A stretch of 64,000 nucleotides of DNA from HGM13233 sp964478515 (lineage in GTDB: Bacteria; Bacillota; Clostridia; Oscillospirales; Ruminococcaceae): NCBI GenBank assembly GCA_964478515.1, contig CAYZIL010000002.1, forward strand, positions 58,101-122,100, given 5' to 3'. Shown here piece after piece: positions 41,474 through 50,831 of this stretch. Positions within the stretch are counted from its first letter, which is position 1. Every line of letters starts with the position of its first letter. The notes under the pieces were generated by a model. It was not told the DNA's origin. It saw only the letters and a program-made list of their open reading frames with translations, and searched no databases. The translations under genes were made by a program, and so were the position numbers.

Positions 41474-43879
41474 TCAGCGCACTACAATATTGACTATTTT
41501 GCCAGGCACGCATATTTCTTTGACGATGGTCTTGCCGGCGGTTTCAGCGGCTATTTTCGGCAGCGCTTTGGCCTTGGCAACAGTGGCGGCCGTGTCGTCG
41601 GCAGCGCTCACGGTGAGCGTGGCGCGCAGCTTGCCGTTGACCTGAACGCCTATTTCAATGCTGTCGGCTACGCACTTGGCCTCGTCGTACTGCGGCCACT
41701 CTGCGGCGGCAACCGTGCTTGCAAAACCGGCTTGCTGCCACAGCTCCTCGCTCAAGTGCGGCGCAAACGGGTCCAGCAGCCGCAAGTAGACGGAGTATTC
41801 GCCGCGGGTGAGTGATTTTTTCTGGGTTATTTCGTTGAGCAGCGACATCAGCGCCGCAATGGCGGTGTTGAATTTGAGCGACTCAATATCGTCGCCAACT
41901 TTTTTCACCGTGCGGTTGAAAGAGCATTCCAGCTGCTGTGAATAGCCCTCGCCGTCGCAAAGCAGTTCTTCAAGACCGCAAACGCGCTCCAAAAAGCGCT
42001 TGCAGCCGCGCAGGCTGTTGTTCGACCAGGGCGCCGCTTTTTCGAAGTCGCCGATAAACATCTCGTAAAGCCGCAGCGTGTCGGCGCCGTACTGGGCAAT
42101 TATCTCGTCCGGATTTACGACGTTGCCGCGGGATTTGCTCATCTTCTCGCCGTTCTCGCCGAGTATCATGCCGTGGCTGGTGCGCTTTTTGTAGGGTTCG
42201 GGCGTGGTCACCGCGCTGATGTCATAAAGAAACTTGTGCCAAAAGCGCGAATACAGCAAATGCAGCGTCGTGTGCTCCATGCCGCCGTTATACCAGTCGA
42301 CGGGCATCCAGTATTTTATCGCCTCGGGGCTCGCAAGCGCGTTGTCGTTGTGCGGGTCACAGTAGCGCAGGAAGTACCACGACGAACCGGCCCACTGCGG
42401 CATTGTGTCGGTCTCGCGCTCGGCGGGGCCGCCGCATTTCGGGCAGGTGGTGTGGACCCAGTCGCTCAGCCGTGACAGCGGCGACTCGCCGTCGTCGGTG
42501 GGCTCGTATTTTTCGAGCTCCGGCAGCTTGAGCGGCAGCTCGCTTTCGGGCAGCGGCACCCAGCCGCACTTGTCGCAGTGCACCAGCGGTATCGGCTCTC
42601 CCCAATAGCGCTGGCGCGAAAAGACCCAGTCGCGCAGCTTGAAATTGACCTTGGGCACGCCGAGCCCCTTCTTTTCGAGATACTCGGTTATCGCCTTTTT
42701 GGCCTGTTCGACACTCATGCCGTCGAGAAAGCCGGAATTGACCATGACGCCGGTCTCGCAGTCGGTAAAGGCGGCGTTTTGCACGTCGCCGCCGGCAACG
42801 ACTTCAATAATAGGCAGGTCGAATTTTTTGGCAAATTCCCAGTCGCGGGTGTCGTGCGCCGGCACAGCCATAATCGCGCCGGTGCCGTAGCTGGCCAGCA
42901 CGTAATCGGAAATAAATATGGGAATTTCGCGCCCGGTTACGGGATTAACGGCGCTGACGCCGTCAAGCTTCACGCCGGTCTTGTCTTTTGCCATTTCGGT
43001 GCGCTCAAAGTCGGACTTGTGAGCGGCCGCGTTGCGGTAAGCGGCGACCTCGTCCATATTGCCGAGCCGGTCGCTCCACTTGTCAATGTAGGCGTGCTCG
43101 GGGGCCATGACCATATATGTGGCGCCGAACAGCGTGTCAGGACGGGTGGTGTATACTTTTAAGTCGTCGCCAGCCGTTGTGGCAAAGGTCACCTCTGCGC
43201 CGGTCGAGCGGCCTATCCAGTTGCGCTGAGATACCTTAACGCGCTCTATGTAGTCAAGCCCGTCCAGGTCGTCGAGCAGGCGCTGGGCGTATTCCGTTAT
43301 CTTCAGCATCCACTGGCTTTTGACCTTGCGCACGACCTCGCCGCCGCAGCGCTCACACACGCCGTTGACTACCTCTTCGTTCGCCAGCACCACCTTGCAG
43401 CTGGTGCAGTAGTTGACGGCCATCTCCTTTTTGTAGGCGAGACCGTGCTTGAAAAGCTGTAAAAATATCCACTGTGTCCACTTGTAGTATTTGGGGTCGG
43501 TGGTGTTTATTTCGCGGTCCCAGTCAAAGGAATAGCCCAGCGACTGTAATTGCGCTTTAAAGCGCCGCACGTTGTCGTGAGTGACCTTTTCCGGGTGGAT
43601 GTGGTTTTTCATGGCGTAGTTCTCGGTGGGCAGACCGAAGGCGTCCCAACCCATCGGGAACAGCACGTTGTAGCCCTGCATGCGCTTTTTGCGCGCGACT
43701 ATGTCGAGTGCGGTATACGGGCGCGGATGGCCGACGTGCAGCCCCTGTCCGGAGGGATAGGGAAATTCGACCAGCGCGTAATATTTGGGCAGCGAAAAGT
43801 CCTGTTTGGCGGCAAAGGTCTTGTTTTCGAGCCAATACTTTTGCCATTTTTGTTCGATAGCTTTGAAATCGTATTCCAA
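41474..43879 (-). CDS. leuS: Leucyl-tRNA synthetase
   Basis: A class Ia synthetase of 801 residues. The HIGH-type motif is HVGH (48-51) and KMSKS is at 579-583. Between them lie the zinc-ribbon cysteines (CTSCKVV, CERCGG) and the CP1 editing domain with its TTRPDTLFGATY stretch. The C-terminal VNGKLRATL block is also present. It lies 43 bp after rsfS. No T-box is seen in the short leader, so it probably depends on the upstream operon. Confidence 0.97.
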   Translation of the reverse strand: MEYDFKAIEQKWQKYWLENKTFAAKQDFSLPKYYALVEFPYPSGQGLHVGHPRPYTALDIVARKKRMQGYNVLFPMGWDAFGLPTENYAMKNHIHPEKVTHDNVRRFKAQLQSLGYSFDWDREINTTDPKYYKWTQWIFLQLFKHGLAYKKEMAVNYCTSCKVVLANEEVVNGVCERCGGEVVRKVKSQWMLKITEYAQRLLDDLDGLDYIERVKVSQRNWIGRSTGAEVTFATTAGDDLKVYTTRPDTLFGATYMVMAPEHAYIDKWSDRLGNMDEVAAYRNAAAHKSDFERTEMAKDKTGVKLDGVSAVNPVTGREIPIFISDYVLASYGTGAIMAVPAHDTRDWEFAKKFDLPIIEVVAGGDVQNAAFTDCETGVMVNSGFLDGMSVEQAKKAITEYLEKKGLGVPKVNFKLRDWVFSRQRYWGEPIPLVHCDKCGWVPLPESELPLKLPELEKYEPTDDGESPLSRLSDWVHTTCPKCGGPAERETDTMPQWAGSSWYFLRYCDPHNDNALASPEAIKYWMPVDWYNGGMEHTTLHLLYSRFWHKFLYDISAVTTPEPYKKRTSHGMILGENGEKMSKSRGNVVNPDEIIAQYGADTLRLYEMFIGDFEKAAPWSNNSLRGCKRFLERVCGLEELLCDGEGYSQQLECSFNRTVKKVGDDIESLKFNTAIAALMSLLNEITQKKSLTRGEYSVYLRLLDPFAPHLSEELWQQAGFASTVAAAEWPQYDEAKCVADSIEIGVQVNGKLRATLTVSAADDTAATVAKAKALPKIAAETAGKTIVKEICVPGKIVNIVVR

Positions 43880-43922
43880 TTTACCGTTACTCCTGTATAT
43901 TATTTACACCGCGGCACTGCTG

Positions 43923-44267
43923 TCAGTCGGGTATCTCTATTTCCTCGGCGTCGCCCCACAGCTTTTCCAGCGCGTAAAATTCGCGCATCTGCGGGTAAAA
44001 AATGTGGACTATCACCGAGCCGAAGTCTACCGCCACCCAATTGGCAGTTTCGAGACCCTGCCGGTGCAGCGGCCGCACGCCCTGCTGTTCAAGGCGGTAT
44101 TCCACCTCGTCGGCAAGCGCCTTTACCTGCGTAATGCTCGTTCCGGTGGCAATTACGAAGTAGTCGGCAATCACCGTCAGCTCGCTGACCTTAAGCACCT
44201 TGATGTCCTCTGCCTTTTTGCTGTCCAGCGCTTTTTTTACCTCTGTGGCCAGTTCCAGTGATGTCAT
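43923..44267 (-). CDS. rsfS: Ribosome silencing factor RsfS
   Basis: A 114-residue Iojap/RsfS protein that binds uL14 and blocks subunit joining in starvation. The diagnostic stretch is LTVIADYFVIATGTSITQVKALA, read in parts, with WVAVDFGSVIVHIF later. I use ATG 44267, overlapping the yqeK stop by four bases. The longer ORF upstream is the yqeK coding region in another frame. Confidence 0.95.
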   Translation of the reverse strand: MTSLELATEVKKALDSKKAEDIKVLKVSELTVIADYFVIATGTSITQVKALADEVEYRLEQQGVRPLHRQGLETANWVAVDFGSVIVHIFYPQMREFYALEKLWGDAEEIEIPD

Positions 44268-44851
44268 AGGCTCCCCTCTCTTTTCTCTTCCTCGCTGCGC
44301 AGCATAAGCTGCACATATGTCTCCTTGGTCAGCGACACGACATGGCGGCCGCTCGCCTCCAAATGGCTTATCTGGTTGAACAGCGCTGCTTTGAGCGCCT
44401 CGTCCAGCGACTGGGTGCACAGCTTGCGCAGCTGCTCTACGCCGGCAAATTTGCGGTCGTCGCTGGTATAGTCTGCAAGGTATATAATTATTTCCAACCG
44501 GCTCATGTCGGGTCGGCCGGTGGTGTGGTAGCGCACGGCGTTGAGCACGTCCTCGTCGGCGACGCCGAGCTTTTTAATGTATTCGGCGCCGGCAAACGAG
44601 TGCAGCACCGGCGGCGCCGCCATCACGTCTTTATCGTTGATTATATCAGTGCCGCTGAGCAATTGCAATAAATCGGCTTGCGGCATCTCTTTGGCAATAT
44701 CGTGCAAATAAGCGGCGGTAAGCGCTTTTTCCTCGTCACAATCGAAACGCGCCGCCATTGCCGCCGCCGCGCGCGCGACATATTCCGAGTGCTTATATCG
44801 CTTGGGCGACAGCAGTTTTCGGGCCAGTTCTTTGGCGCTTTTACTGTCCAT
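44264..44851 (-). CDS. yqeK: HD-domain hydrolase YqeK
   Basis: A 195-residue HD-superfamily protein. Relatives hydrolyse diadenosine tetraphosphate to ADP. The metal-binding histidines are visible: H in KHSEYV, the HD pair in LHDIAKEMP, H in VLHSFAG and H in RYHTTGR, followed by IYLADYTSDDR. ATG 44851 is inside the nadD 3' end, an 11-bp overlap. The nadD-yqeK-rsfS order is conserved across Firmicutes. Confidence 0.94.
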   Translation of the reverse strand: MDSKSAKELARKLLSPKRYKHSEYVARAAAAMAARFDCDEEKALTAAYLHDIAKEMPQADLLQLLSGTDIINDKDVMAAPPVLHSFAGAEYIKKLGVADEDVLNAVRYHTTGRPDMSRLEIIIYLADYTSDDRKFAGVEQLRKLCTQSLDEALKAALFNQISHLEASGRHVVSLTKETYVQLMLRSEEEKREGSL

Positions 44852-45452
44852 TTTTTCGGTATAGCCTGTGCTTTCTAATATATTTTGCAACCTCGGGCGT
44901 GACCAGCGCGCTGGTATTGCCGGCTGAAAAACACGCGCGCAGCTCGGTCGAACTGACCGCAAGCGGCACGTTTTCCAGCAGTACCACATTCCCGCCGGCG
45001 GCCGTCAGCTCCGCCGCCTTGTTTCGCGCCGCCGCAGTGTCCTCGCCGCGCCGGCAGCCGGCCACCAGCACGCAGGCGGATAATATCTGCTCGTAACAGT
45101 GCCACTGCTCAAAACTCAGCAGCATATCGCTGCCGACGAGCAGATACAGCCGCGCCGCCGGCCAGCGCTGCTGCAGCTGTTTGAGCGTGTCGAGCGTGTA
45201 ACTTTTGCCGCGGCGAAAAAATTCGAGCGGACTCAGTTTAATTTTGCCGCCGCAGGACAAAAAACAGCGGCTCATCCTCAAGCGGTGAAAAAACGGCGTC
45301 GTCGAGCTGCGCTTGTGCGGGCTGGTCTTACTGGGAATGACCAGCGTCAGCTGCGGCTCAACAGACGCTATTGCCGCGCTGAGCAGTGCCATATGGCCGC
45401 GGTGCGGCGGGTCGAACGAGCCCCCGTAAACGAGTACGCTCGCCGGTCTCAT
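44841..45452 (-). CDS. nadD: Nicotinate-nucleotide adenylyltransferase
   Basis: Makes deamido-NAD from nicotinate mononucleotide. The 203 residues open with YGGSFDPPHRGHM, the nucleotidyltransferase (H/T)xGH loop, and include the C-terminal RELR-like segment STELRACFSAG and IRKHRLY. It overlaps yhbY and yqeK, indicating coupled translation. Confidence 0.95.
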   Translation of the reverse strand: MRPASVLVYGGSFDPPHRGHMALLSAAIASVEPQLTLVIPSKTSPHKRSSTTPFFHRLRMSRCFLSCGGKIKLSPLEFFRRGKSYTLDTLKQLQQRWPAARLYLLVGSDMLLSFEQWHCYEQILSACVLVAGCRRGEDTAAARNKAAELTAAGGNVVLLENVPLAVSSTELRACFSAGNTSALVTPEVAKYIRKHRLYRKNGQ

Positions 45453-45733
45453 ATACCGTAGGCCCCTATTTCCGGGTTGCGACGGTAGAGCACGAAGCGG
45501 CGCCCTATTACCTGCACCGGTTCGGCTTTCAGCTGGGCAGCCAGCTGCTGCGCGGCCTCGCGCGCCGTCAGCGGGCAGTTTTCCTGCACGACGGCCTTGA
45601 TAAGCTCGCGAGCTTTTATTGCCTGCTCGACGGCCGTGTTTACCGCTTGCGTGACCCCCTCTTTACCTATATAGCAAACCGGGGTCAAACCGTTTGCGGC
45701 GGCGCGCAGTGTCGCGCGCTGTTTTCCTGTCAT
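45449..45733 (-). CDS. yhbY: YhbY-family (CRM domain) RNA-binding protein
   Basis: A 94-residue single CRM-domain protein linked to 50S subunit assembly. It has the N-terminal GKQRATLRA helix, the IGKEGVT loop typical of the fold, and a basic C-terminus QVIGRRFVLYR. It overlaps both neighbours by four bases. Confidence 0.93.
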   Translation of the reverse strand: MTGKQRATLRAAANGLTPVCYIGKEGVTQAVNTAVEQAIKARELIKAVVQENCPLTAREAAQQLAAQLKAEPVQVIGRRFVLYRRNPEIGAYGI

Positions 45734-46338
45734 AATAATACTCCCTCTGTCTCAAGTTGCCGCACCAGCGCGCGCAAAGCGCGCCCCCGGTGCGAGACGG
45801 TATTCTTTTCGTCGTCGTCAAGCTGCGCCATACTGCGGCCGTCCGGCAAAACAAAGACGGGGTCGTAGCCGAAACCGGCGCGGCCTACCATTCGCGTGCC
45901 GATACTGCCGGCGCATTCGCCGCGGGCGGTGAACGCGCGCCCGTTTGGCAACACCAGCGCCGCCACGCACACAAAGCGGGCGCTGCGGGCCGCCGCACCG
46001 CTGACGCCGGCGAGCGCCGCGAGCAGCTTGTCTATATTCCTTTGCGGGTCACAGGGCTCGCCGGCGTAGCGCGCCGTATGTACGCCCGGTTCGCCGCCGA
46101 GCGCGTCGACACACAGTCCCGAATCGTCGGCCAGTACCGGCAGCGCCGTTTTTTCGGCGGCGCTGCGGGCTTTTATCAGCGCGTTGTCGCAAAAATCCGC
46201 GCCGCTCTCCTGCGGGTCGCTTACTATGCCGGCGGCGCGCAGTGAGATACATTCCACGCCGTAAAGCGCCATTATCTGCGCTATTTCCGCAAGCTTGCCG
46301 GCGTTGTTGCTCGCGGCTACCAGTTTATCTATTCTCAT
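45730..46338 (-). CDS. rdgB: XTP/dITP diphosphatase (RdgB/HAM1)
   Basis: House-cleaning pyrophosphatase that removes non-canonical purine nucleotides. The 202 residues show the N-terminal ASNNAGKLAEI, the catalytic LADDSGLCVDALGGEPGVHTARYAG block (read in parts) and the C-terminal VSHRGRALRAL. It overlaps ftsY by 14 bp, with its start codon inside the ftsY 3' end. Confidence 0.95.
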   Translation of the reverse strand: MRIDKLVAASNNAGKLAEIAQIMALYGVECISLRAAGIVSDPQESGADFCDNALIKARSAAEKTALPVLADDSGLCVDALGGEPGVHTARYAGEPCDPQRNIDKLLAALAGVSGAAARSARFVCVAALVLPNGRAFTARGECAGSIGTRMVGRAGFGYDPVFVLPDGRSMAQLDDDEKNTVSHRGRALRALVRQLETEGVLL

Positions 46339-47227
46339 CTGTTTTAAACAGTGCCGCGGCGTAGTCGGCGGCGTTGAACTCCATCAGGTCGTCAATGCCC
46401 TCGCCGACGCCGACAAAGCGCACCGGTATGCCCAGCGAATTGCGCACAGCCAATACTGCGCCGCCCTTGGCGGTGCCGTCAAGCTTGGTCAGCACAATGC
46501 CGTCGACACCGGCGGCGTCGGCGAACTGCGCCGCCTGGTTTACGGCGTTCTGTCCGGTGACGGCGTCTATTGTCAGCAGCGTCTCGACACTGGCCGTGCC
46601 GCACGCCTTGCAAATTATGCGCGACATTTTGGCAAGCTCGTCCATAAGGTTCTTTTTTGTGTGCAGCCGTCCGGCGGTGTCGCAAATAACTATTTCGCAC
46701 CCGCGCGAGCTCGCCGCCGAAACGGCGTCGAAAATGACCGCCGCCGGGTCTGTGCTCGCCTCGTTTTTGACAACTTCCACCCCGGCGCGCTCGCCCCAAA
46801 TGCACAGCTGCTCTACCGCAGCGGCGCGAAAGGTGTCCGCCGCCGCCAGCAGCACCTTGCGGCCCTGACGCGCATAGTAGTTGGCAAGCTTTCCCGCCGT
46901 GGTCGTTTTGCCGGCGCCGTTCACGCCAATGAGCAGCAGCACCGCCGGCTTGCCGTCAAGCCGCAGCGGCTGTTCGGGCGTTAACATCTGCGTCACTGTC
47001 TCGCGCACGGCGTCCATCGCGCCTTCCGCTGTCAATATGCGGCGCTGTTTGACCTTATCTTCAACCTGCGCGACTATCTGCGCGGCTGTGGCGGCGCCGG
47101 CGTCGGCAAGTATCAGCCGCTCTTCCAGCTGCTCGTAAAAATCCGCGTCCGGGCGCTCGCCCAAAGCAAAGCGCAAATTGGCGCTCGTCTTTTGCAGCGA
47201 CTCGGACAGTTTGTCAAAAAAGCTCAT
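46325..47227 (-). CDS. ftsY: Signal recognition particle receptor FtsY
   Basis: SRP receptor GTPase that docks translating ribosomes at the membrane. At 300 residues it is the short form: an NG domain without the long acidic N-terminus. GTPase motifs are GVNGAGKTTT, the DTAGRLHTK block and TKLDGTAKGG. It lies 31 bp after smc, the usual smc-ftsY arrangement. Confidence 0.96.
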   Translation of the reverse strand: MSFFDKLSESLQKTSANLRFALGERPDADFYEQLEERLILADAGAATAAQIVAQVEDKVKQRRILTAEGAMDAVRETVTQMLTPEQPLRLDGKPAVLLLIGVNGAGKTTTAGKLANYYARQGRKVLLAAADTFRAAAVEQLCIWGERAGVEVVKNEASTDPAAVIFDAVSAASSRGCEIVICDTAGRLHTKKNLMDELAKMSRIICKACGTASVETLLTIDAVTGQNAVNQAAQFADAAGVDGIVLTKLDGTAKGGAVLAVRNSLGIPVRFVGVGEGIDDLMEFNAADYAAALFKTDENR

Positions 47228-47258
47228 TTGTGTCTCCCTTTCCGTGCGGGCTATGCGG

Positions 47259-50200
47259 TCAATTCACAAGCGTTGCGTCAACTTCGCTGATGTCGAGTTT
47301 CAGCACCTTTGAGACGCCCTTTTCCTGCATTGTCACGCCGTACAGTACGTCCGCCGCCTCCATAGTGCCGCGGCGGTGGGTGATGGCGATAAACTGCGTC
47401 TTGTCCATAATGCGGCGCAGATAATTGGCGAAGCTGTTGACGTTGGCGTCGTCAAGCGCCGTGTCTATCTCGTCCAGAATGCAAAACGGCGACGGGTTGA
47501 CCGCCAGAATGGAAAAATAAATGGCAATAGCAACCAGCGTCTGCTCTCCGCCCGACAGCTGCGAAAGATTTTTAATAAGCTTTCCGGGCGGCTGAACGTC
47601 GAGCTCTATGCCGCATTCCAGCACGTCGCTCTCGTCGCTCAAGTACAGCCGCGCCGCGCCGCCGCCGAACAGTTCGGCAAATATGCGGCGGAAATTCTTG
47701 TTAATCTCCGTAAAGCTGCGCTCAAAGAGCACTTGCATTTCTTGCGTGAGATTACCTATGAGCTTAATCAGCTCGCTGCGCGAGTCGTTGACGTCGTCGT
47801 ACTGCTTTTTAAGAAAATCGTAGCGCTCGCTCACCTCGGTGTACTCTTCTATGGCGCCGACGTTGACGTTGCCCAGCGCTTTTATGCGCGAGCGCAGCTC
47901 GCCGACCTGGCGGCGCAGCTCGGTGATGTTTTCAAAAGGCACGCACAGCTTCTCGGCCTCCGCCTTAGTGAGCTCGTACTCCTCCCAAAGCTTGGCGAGC
48001 GTGCGGTCATACTCGGCGTCGAGCGACAGCTTGCGCTCTTCGAGCCGCGCTAATTGTTTGCCCAACTCCTCGCGCTGCGTGCTGGCGTCTTTTTCGGAAT
48101 TGCGCAGCGAGGTGTTCTCCCATTCTTTTTTTGTCCGCTGGGCGATGCACTCCTCTATTTCGGCGCGGCGAATATCGACAGTCTCGCGGGCGTTTTGCGC
48201 CTCGGCAAGCCGGCGCTGGGTCTGCACCTGCTTTTCTTCGTTGAGACGGGCAAATTCCTCGCGCTGGCGCTCTATTTCTGCGGCGCGGCGGCTGACGTCG
48301 CCGCTGCGGTCGTTGAGCAGCGCTATTGAAGACTGTATGCGCTCAATGTCCTTTTGCAGCTCCATAGCGCTCATCTTCAGCGCCGCTATGCCCTCTTGTA
48401 TCTCGTTGCGGCGCACGGCATAATCTTCGCCGCTGCGGCTGGCGTCGTCCTGCTCGCTGCCGAGGTCGGCGCTGAGCCGCTCGAGCTGCGCAAGTCTTTC
48501 GCCGGCGGCGCTGACGCTCTGTTCGCGCGCAGCAATGTCCTTTTTCAGCTGCTCGCTTTCGGCAACGGCGGCGTCTGTGGCCGCCGCGGCAGCGTCCGTT
48601 TCGGCCTCGGCAAGTTCGCGCTGCGCGTCAAGCCGCACGCGGTCGGTGCCGAAATTGACCAGCTCTGATTCCGCAGCGGTCAGCTCCGCGTCTATTGACA
48701 TGAGCTCGTTTTTGGCTTTTTTCTGCTGCTCTTCCAGCTGCTGCGCCTCGCTGCGGCGGCCGGCAAGGTCTTTTTCCAACCTTTCTATCTCGCCGCGGCG
48801 GGTGAAAAGTCCCGTTCCTTTGGCGATGAACCCGCCGGTATACGAGCCGCCGGCATTGACCACCTGGCCGTCCAGACTTACGGTGCGGTAGCGGTAGGCA
48901 TTGCGCTTAGCGGCGCGCGAGGCGGCGTCAATGTCCTCGACAATAAGCACGTTGCCGAGCAGATTCTCGACAATGCCACGGTACTTTTCGTCGCATTTTA
49001 CCAGCGTTGCGGCAACGCCGACAACGCCGTCGCGCCCCGGCACAGCCTCGCCGTCAAAGCGGCGCGGCTTAATTGTTTCGACCGGCAAAAAGGTGGCGCG
49101 GCCGGCGCGGTTCTCTTTCAAGTAGGCGATAGCGTCCTTGGCGCTGCGCTCGTCCTCTACGACGATATTCTGCGCTGCGGCTCCCAACGCCACTTCTACG
49201 GCCGTATCGCAGCCCTTTTCAATCTCAATAAGCGAGGCGACCGTACCGATAACGCCGCGCAGCTCGCGGCGCTCTTTTGCCGCCATTATCTGTTTGACGC
49301 TGTGGGCAAAGCCGTCCATACTGCGGTCAAGGTCGCGCAGTGTTTTAATGCGGTGTTCGCACTCGTCCGCGGCAAAATTTGCCTTGTGCAGCCGCGCGGC
49401 CAATTCGTCCATGCGCTGCTGCGCGGAAGTGCGCTTTTTCAAAAATCCCTGCTTGCGGTTTTCGGCCCCGGTGGTCTGCTCGCCGAGCTGTGCTAACTCG
49501 CCGAGCAATGTCTCGCGCTTTTTCTGCGCCTGTTTTAAGCGCGCGTCCAGCTCCGTTTGCTGCGCCGCCAGCGCGGCAACGCGCTCGCGGTGGGTGTCGG
49601 CTGTACTCTGCTGCGCGGTGGTGCTGACTCTCAAGTCGGTCATTTCGGCCGCGTAATCGGCCAGCCGCTGCGCTACTTCCAGCCGGCGGCGGTCACTTTT
49701 TTCGTTATCGAGAATAAGGTTTTGCAGCCTTTCGTTTTCGAGCGCCGTCTTCTTTTCAATTTCGGCAAGATTGTCGCGCTTGGCGGCTATTTCGGTATTA
49801 TAGGCCTCAATAGAGCGGCCGATATTCCCCTCCTCGTCGCCGAACGCGCCGCGCTCCTGCTCCAGGCGCGCCAACTGCTGCTCGTTGTGCTCAATGTCGT
49901 TGCGCAGCACGGCAACGTCGGCCTCGGCGGCGGCAATAGACTCGCTGAGCGTGTTGATTTCGGCGTTGGCCTCGTCTATGCGCGCTGCCAGCGAGCGGGT
50001 AAGCTCGCTGTTGTGCTCAAGCGTGTTGTAAATGTCGTTTATGCGCGCGTCGGCCTGGTCATAGTCGCTTTTGGCAATTGCAATGCGCCCGTCCTGCTCG
50101 CGCACCTGGTCACGCGAGCGCTCTATGGTGTCGCAGTAAAGCGTTATTTCCAGCCCGCGCTTCTCGTCGGCAAGGCGCAGATATTCCTTTGCCTTTTTCA

Positions 50201-50828
50201 TCTGTACTTCCAGCGGGCCGACGCGCCCTTCCAGCTCGCCGAGAATGTCCTTTATGCGGGAGATGTTGTCCTCAGCGGCCTCAAGCTTGCGGCCGGCCTC
50301 GTTTTTGCGAAAACGGTACTTGGCAATGCCGGAGGCCTCCTCGAAGATCTCGCGCCGCTCGGTGCTTTTTGCCGAGACTATCTCCTGTATCTTGCCCTGG
50401 CCGATTATCGAGTATCCGTCGCGGCCGAGCCCCGTATCCATAAACAGCTCGCGGACATCGCGCAAGCGCACGGTGGCGCCGTTAATTAAATATTCGCTGT
50501 CGCCGCTGCGGTAATAGCGGCGACTGACCGAAAGCTCGTCGCCGACATCGGGAATGCGGCCGCCGTCGTCGTTGCCCAAGCACAGCGTCACGCTGGCAAA
50601 GCCCATAGCGTTGCGCTGCTGAGTGCCGCCGAAAATGACGTCCTCCATCTTGCCGCCGCGCAGCGATTTTGACGACTGTTCGCCCAGCACCCAGCGCACA
50701 GCGTCGCTGATATTGCTCTTGCCGCTGCCGTTGGGACCGACTATGGCCGTAAAACCCTGCTCAAAGCCTATTCTGATTTTGTCCGGGAACGATTTGAACC
50801 CGTGGATCTCTATGTATTTGAGATACAC
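47259..50828 (-). CDS. smc: Chromosome condensation protein SMC
   Basis: A 1189-residue SMC ATPase that shapes and segregates the chromosome with ScpAB. The Walker A GPNGSGKSN (31-39) is at the N-terminal head. Two long coiled-coil arms flank a hinge (about 505-655, beginning VIGTVASLIEIEKG). The C-terminal head has the signature LSGGEQTLVAIA and Walker B FCILDEIDTALDD. It starts 3 bp after the radical SAM gene. Confidence 0.97.
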   Translation of the reverse strand: MYLKYIEIHGFKSFPDKIRIGFEQGFTAIVGPNGSGKSNISDAVRWVLGEQSSKSLRGGKMEDVIFGGTQQRNAMGFASVTLCLGNDDGGRIPDVGDELSVSRRYYRSGDSEYLINGATVRLRDVRELFMDTGLGRDGYSIIGQGKIQEIVSAKSTERREIFEEASGIAKYRFRKNEAGRKLEAAEDNISRIKDILGELEGRVGPLEVQMKKAKEYLRLADEKRGLEITLYCDTIERSRDQVREQDGRIAIAKSDYDQADARINDIYNTLEHNSELTRSLAARIDEANAEINTLSESIAAAEADVAVLRNDIEHNEQQLARLEQERGAFGDEEGNIGRSIEAYNTEIAAKRDNLAEIEKKTALENERLQNLILDNEKSDRRRLEVAQRLADYAAEMTDLRVSTTAQQSTADTHRERVAALAAQQTELDARLKQAQKKRETLLGELAQLGEQTTGAENRKQGFLKKRTSAQQRMDELAARLHKANFAADECEHRIKTLRDLDRSMDGFAHSVKQIMAAKERRELRGVIGTVASLIEIEKGCDTAVEVALGAAAQNIVVEDERSAKDAIAYLKENRAGRATFLPVETIKPRRFDGEAVPGRDGVVGVAATLVKCDEKYRGIVENLLGNVLIVEDIDAASRAAKRNAYRYRTVSLDGQVVNAGGSYTGGFIAKGTGLFTRRGEIERLEKDLAGRRSEAQQLEEQQKKAKNELMSIDAELTAAESELVNFGTDRVRLDAQRELAEAETDAAAAATDAAVAESEQLKKDIAAREQSVSAAGERLAQLERLSADLGSEQDDASRSGEDYAVRRNEIQEGIAALKMSAMELQKDIERIQSSIALLNDRSGDVSRRAAEIERQREEFARLNEEKQVQTQRRLAEAQNARETVDIRRAEIEECIAQRTKKEWENTSLRNSEKDASTQREELGKQLARLEERKLSLDAEYDRTLAKLWEEYELTKAEAEKLCVPFENITELRRQVGELRSRIKALGNVNVGAIEEYTEVSERYDFLKKQYDDVNDSRSELIKLIGNLTQEMQVLFERSFTEINKNFRRIFAELFGGGAARLYLSDESDVLECGIELDVQPPGKLIKNLSQLSGGEQTLVAIAIYFSILAVNPSPFCILDEIDTALDDANVNSFANYLRRIMDKTQFIAITHRRGTMEAADVLYGVTMQEKGVSKVLKLDISEVDATLVN

Positions 50829-50831
50829 TGA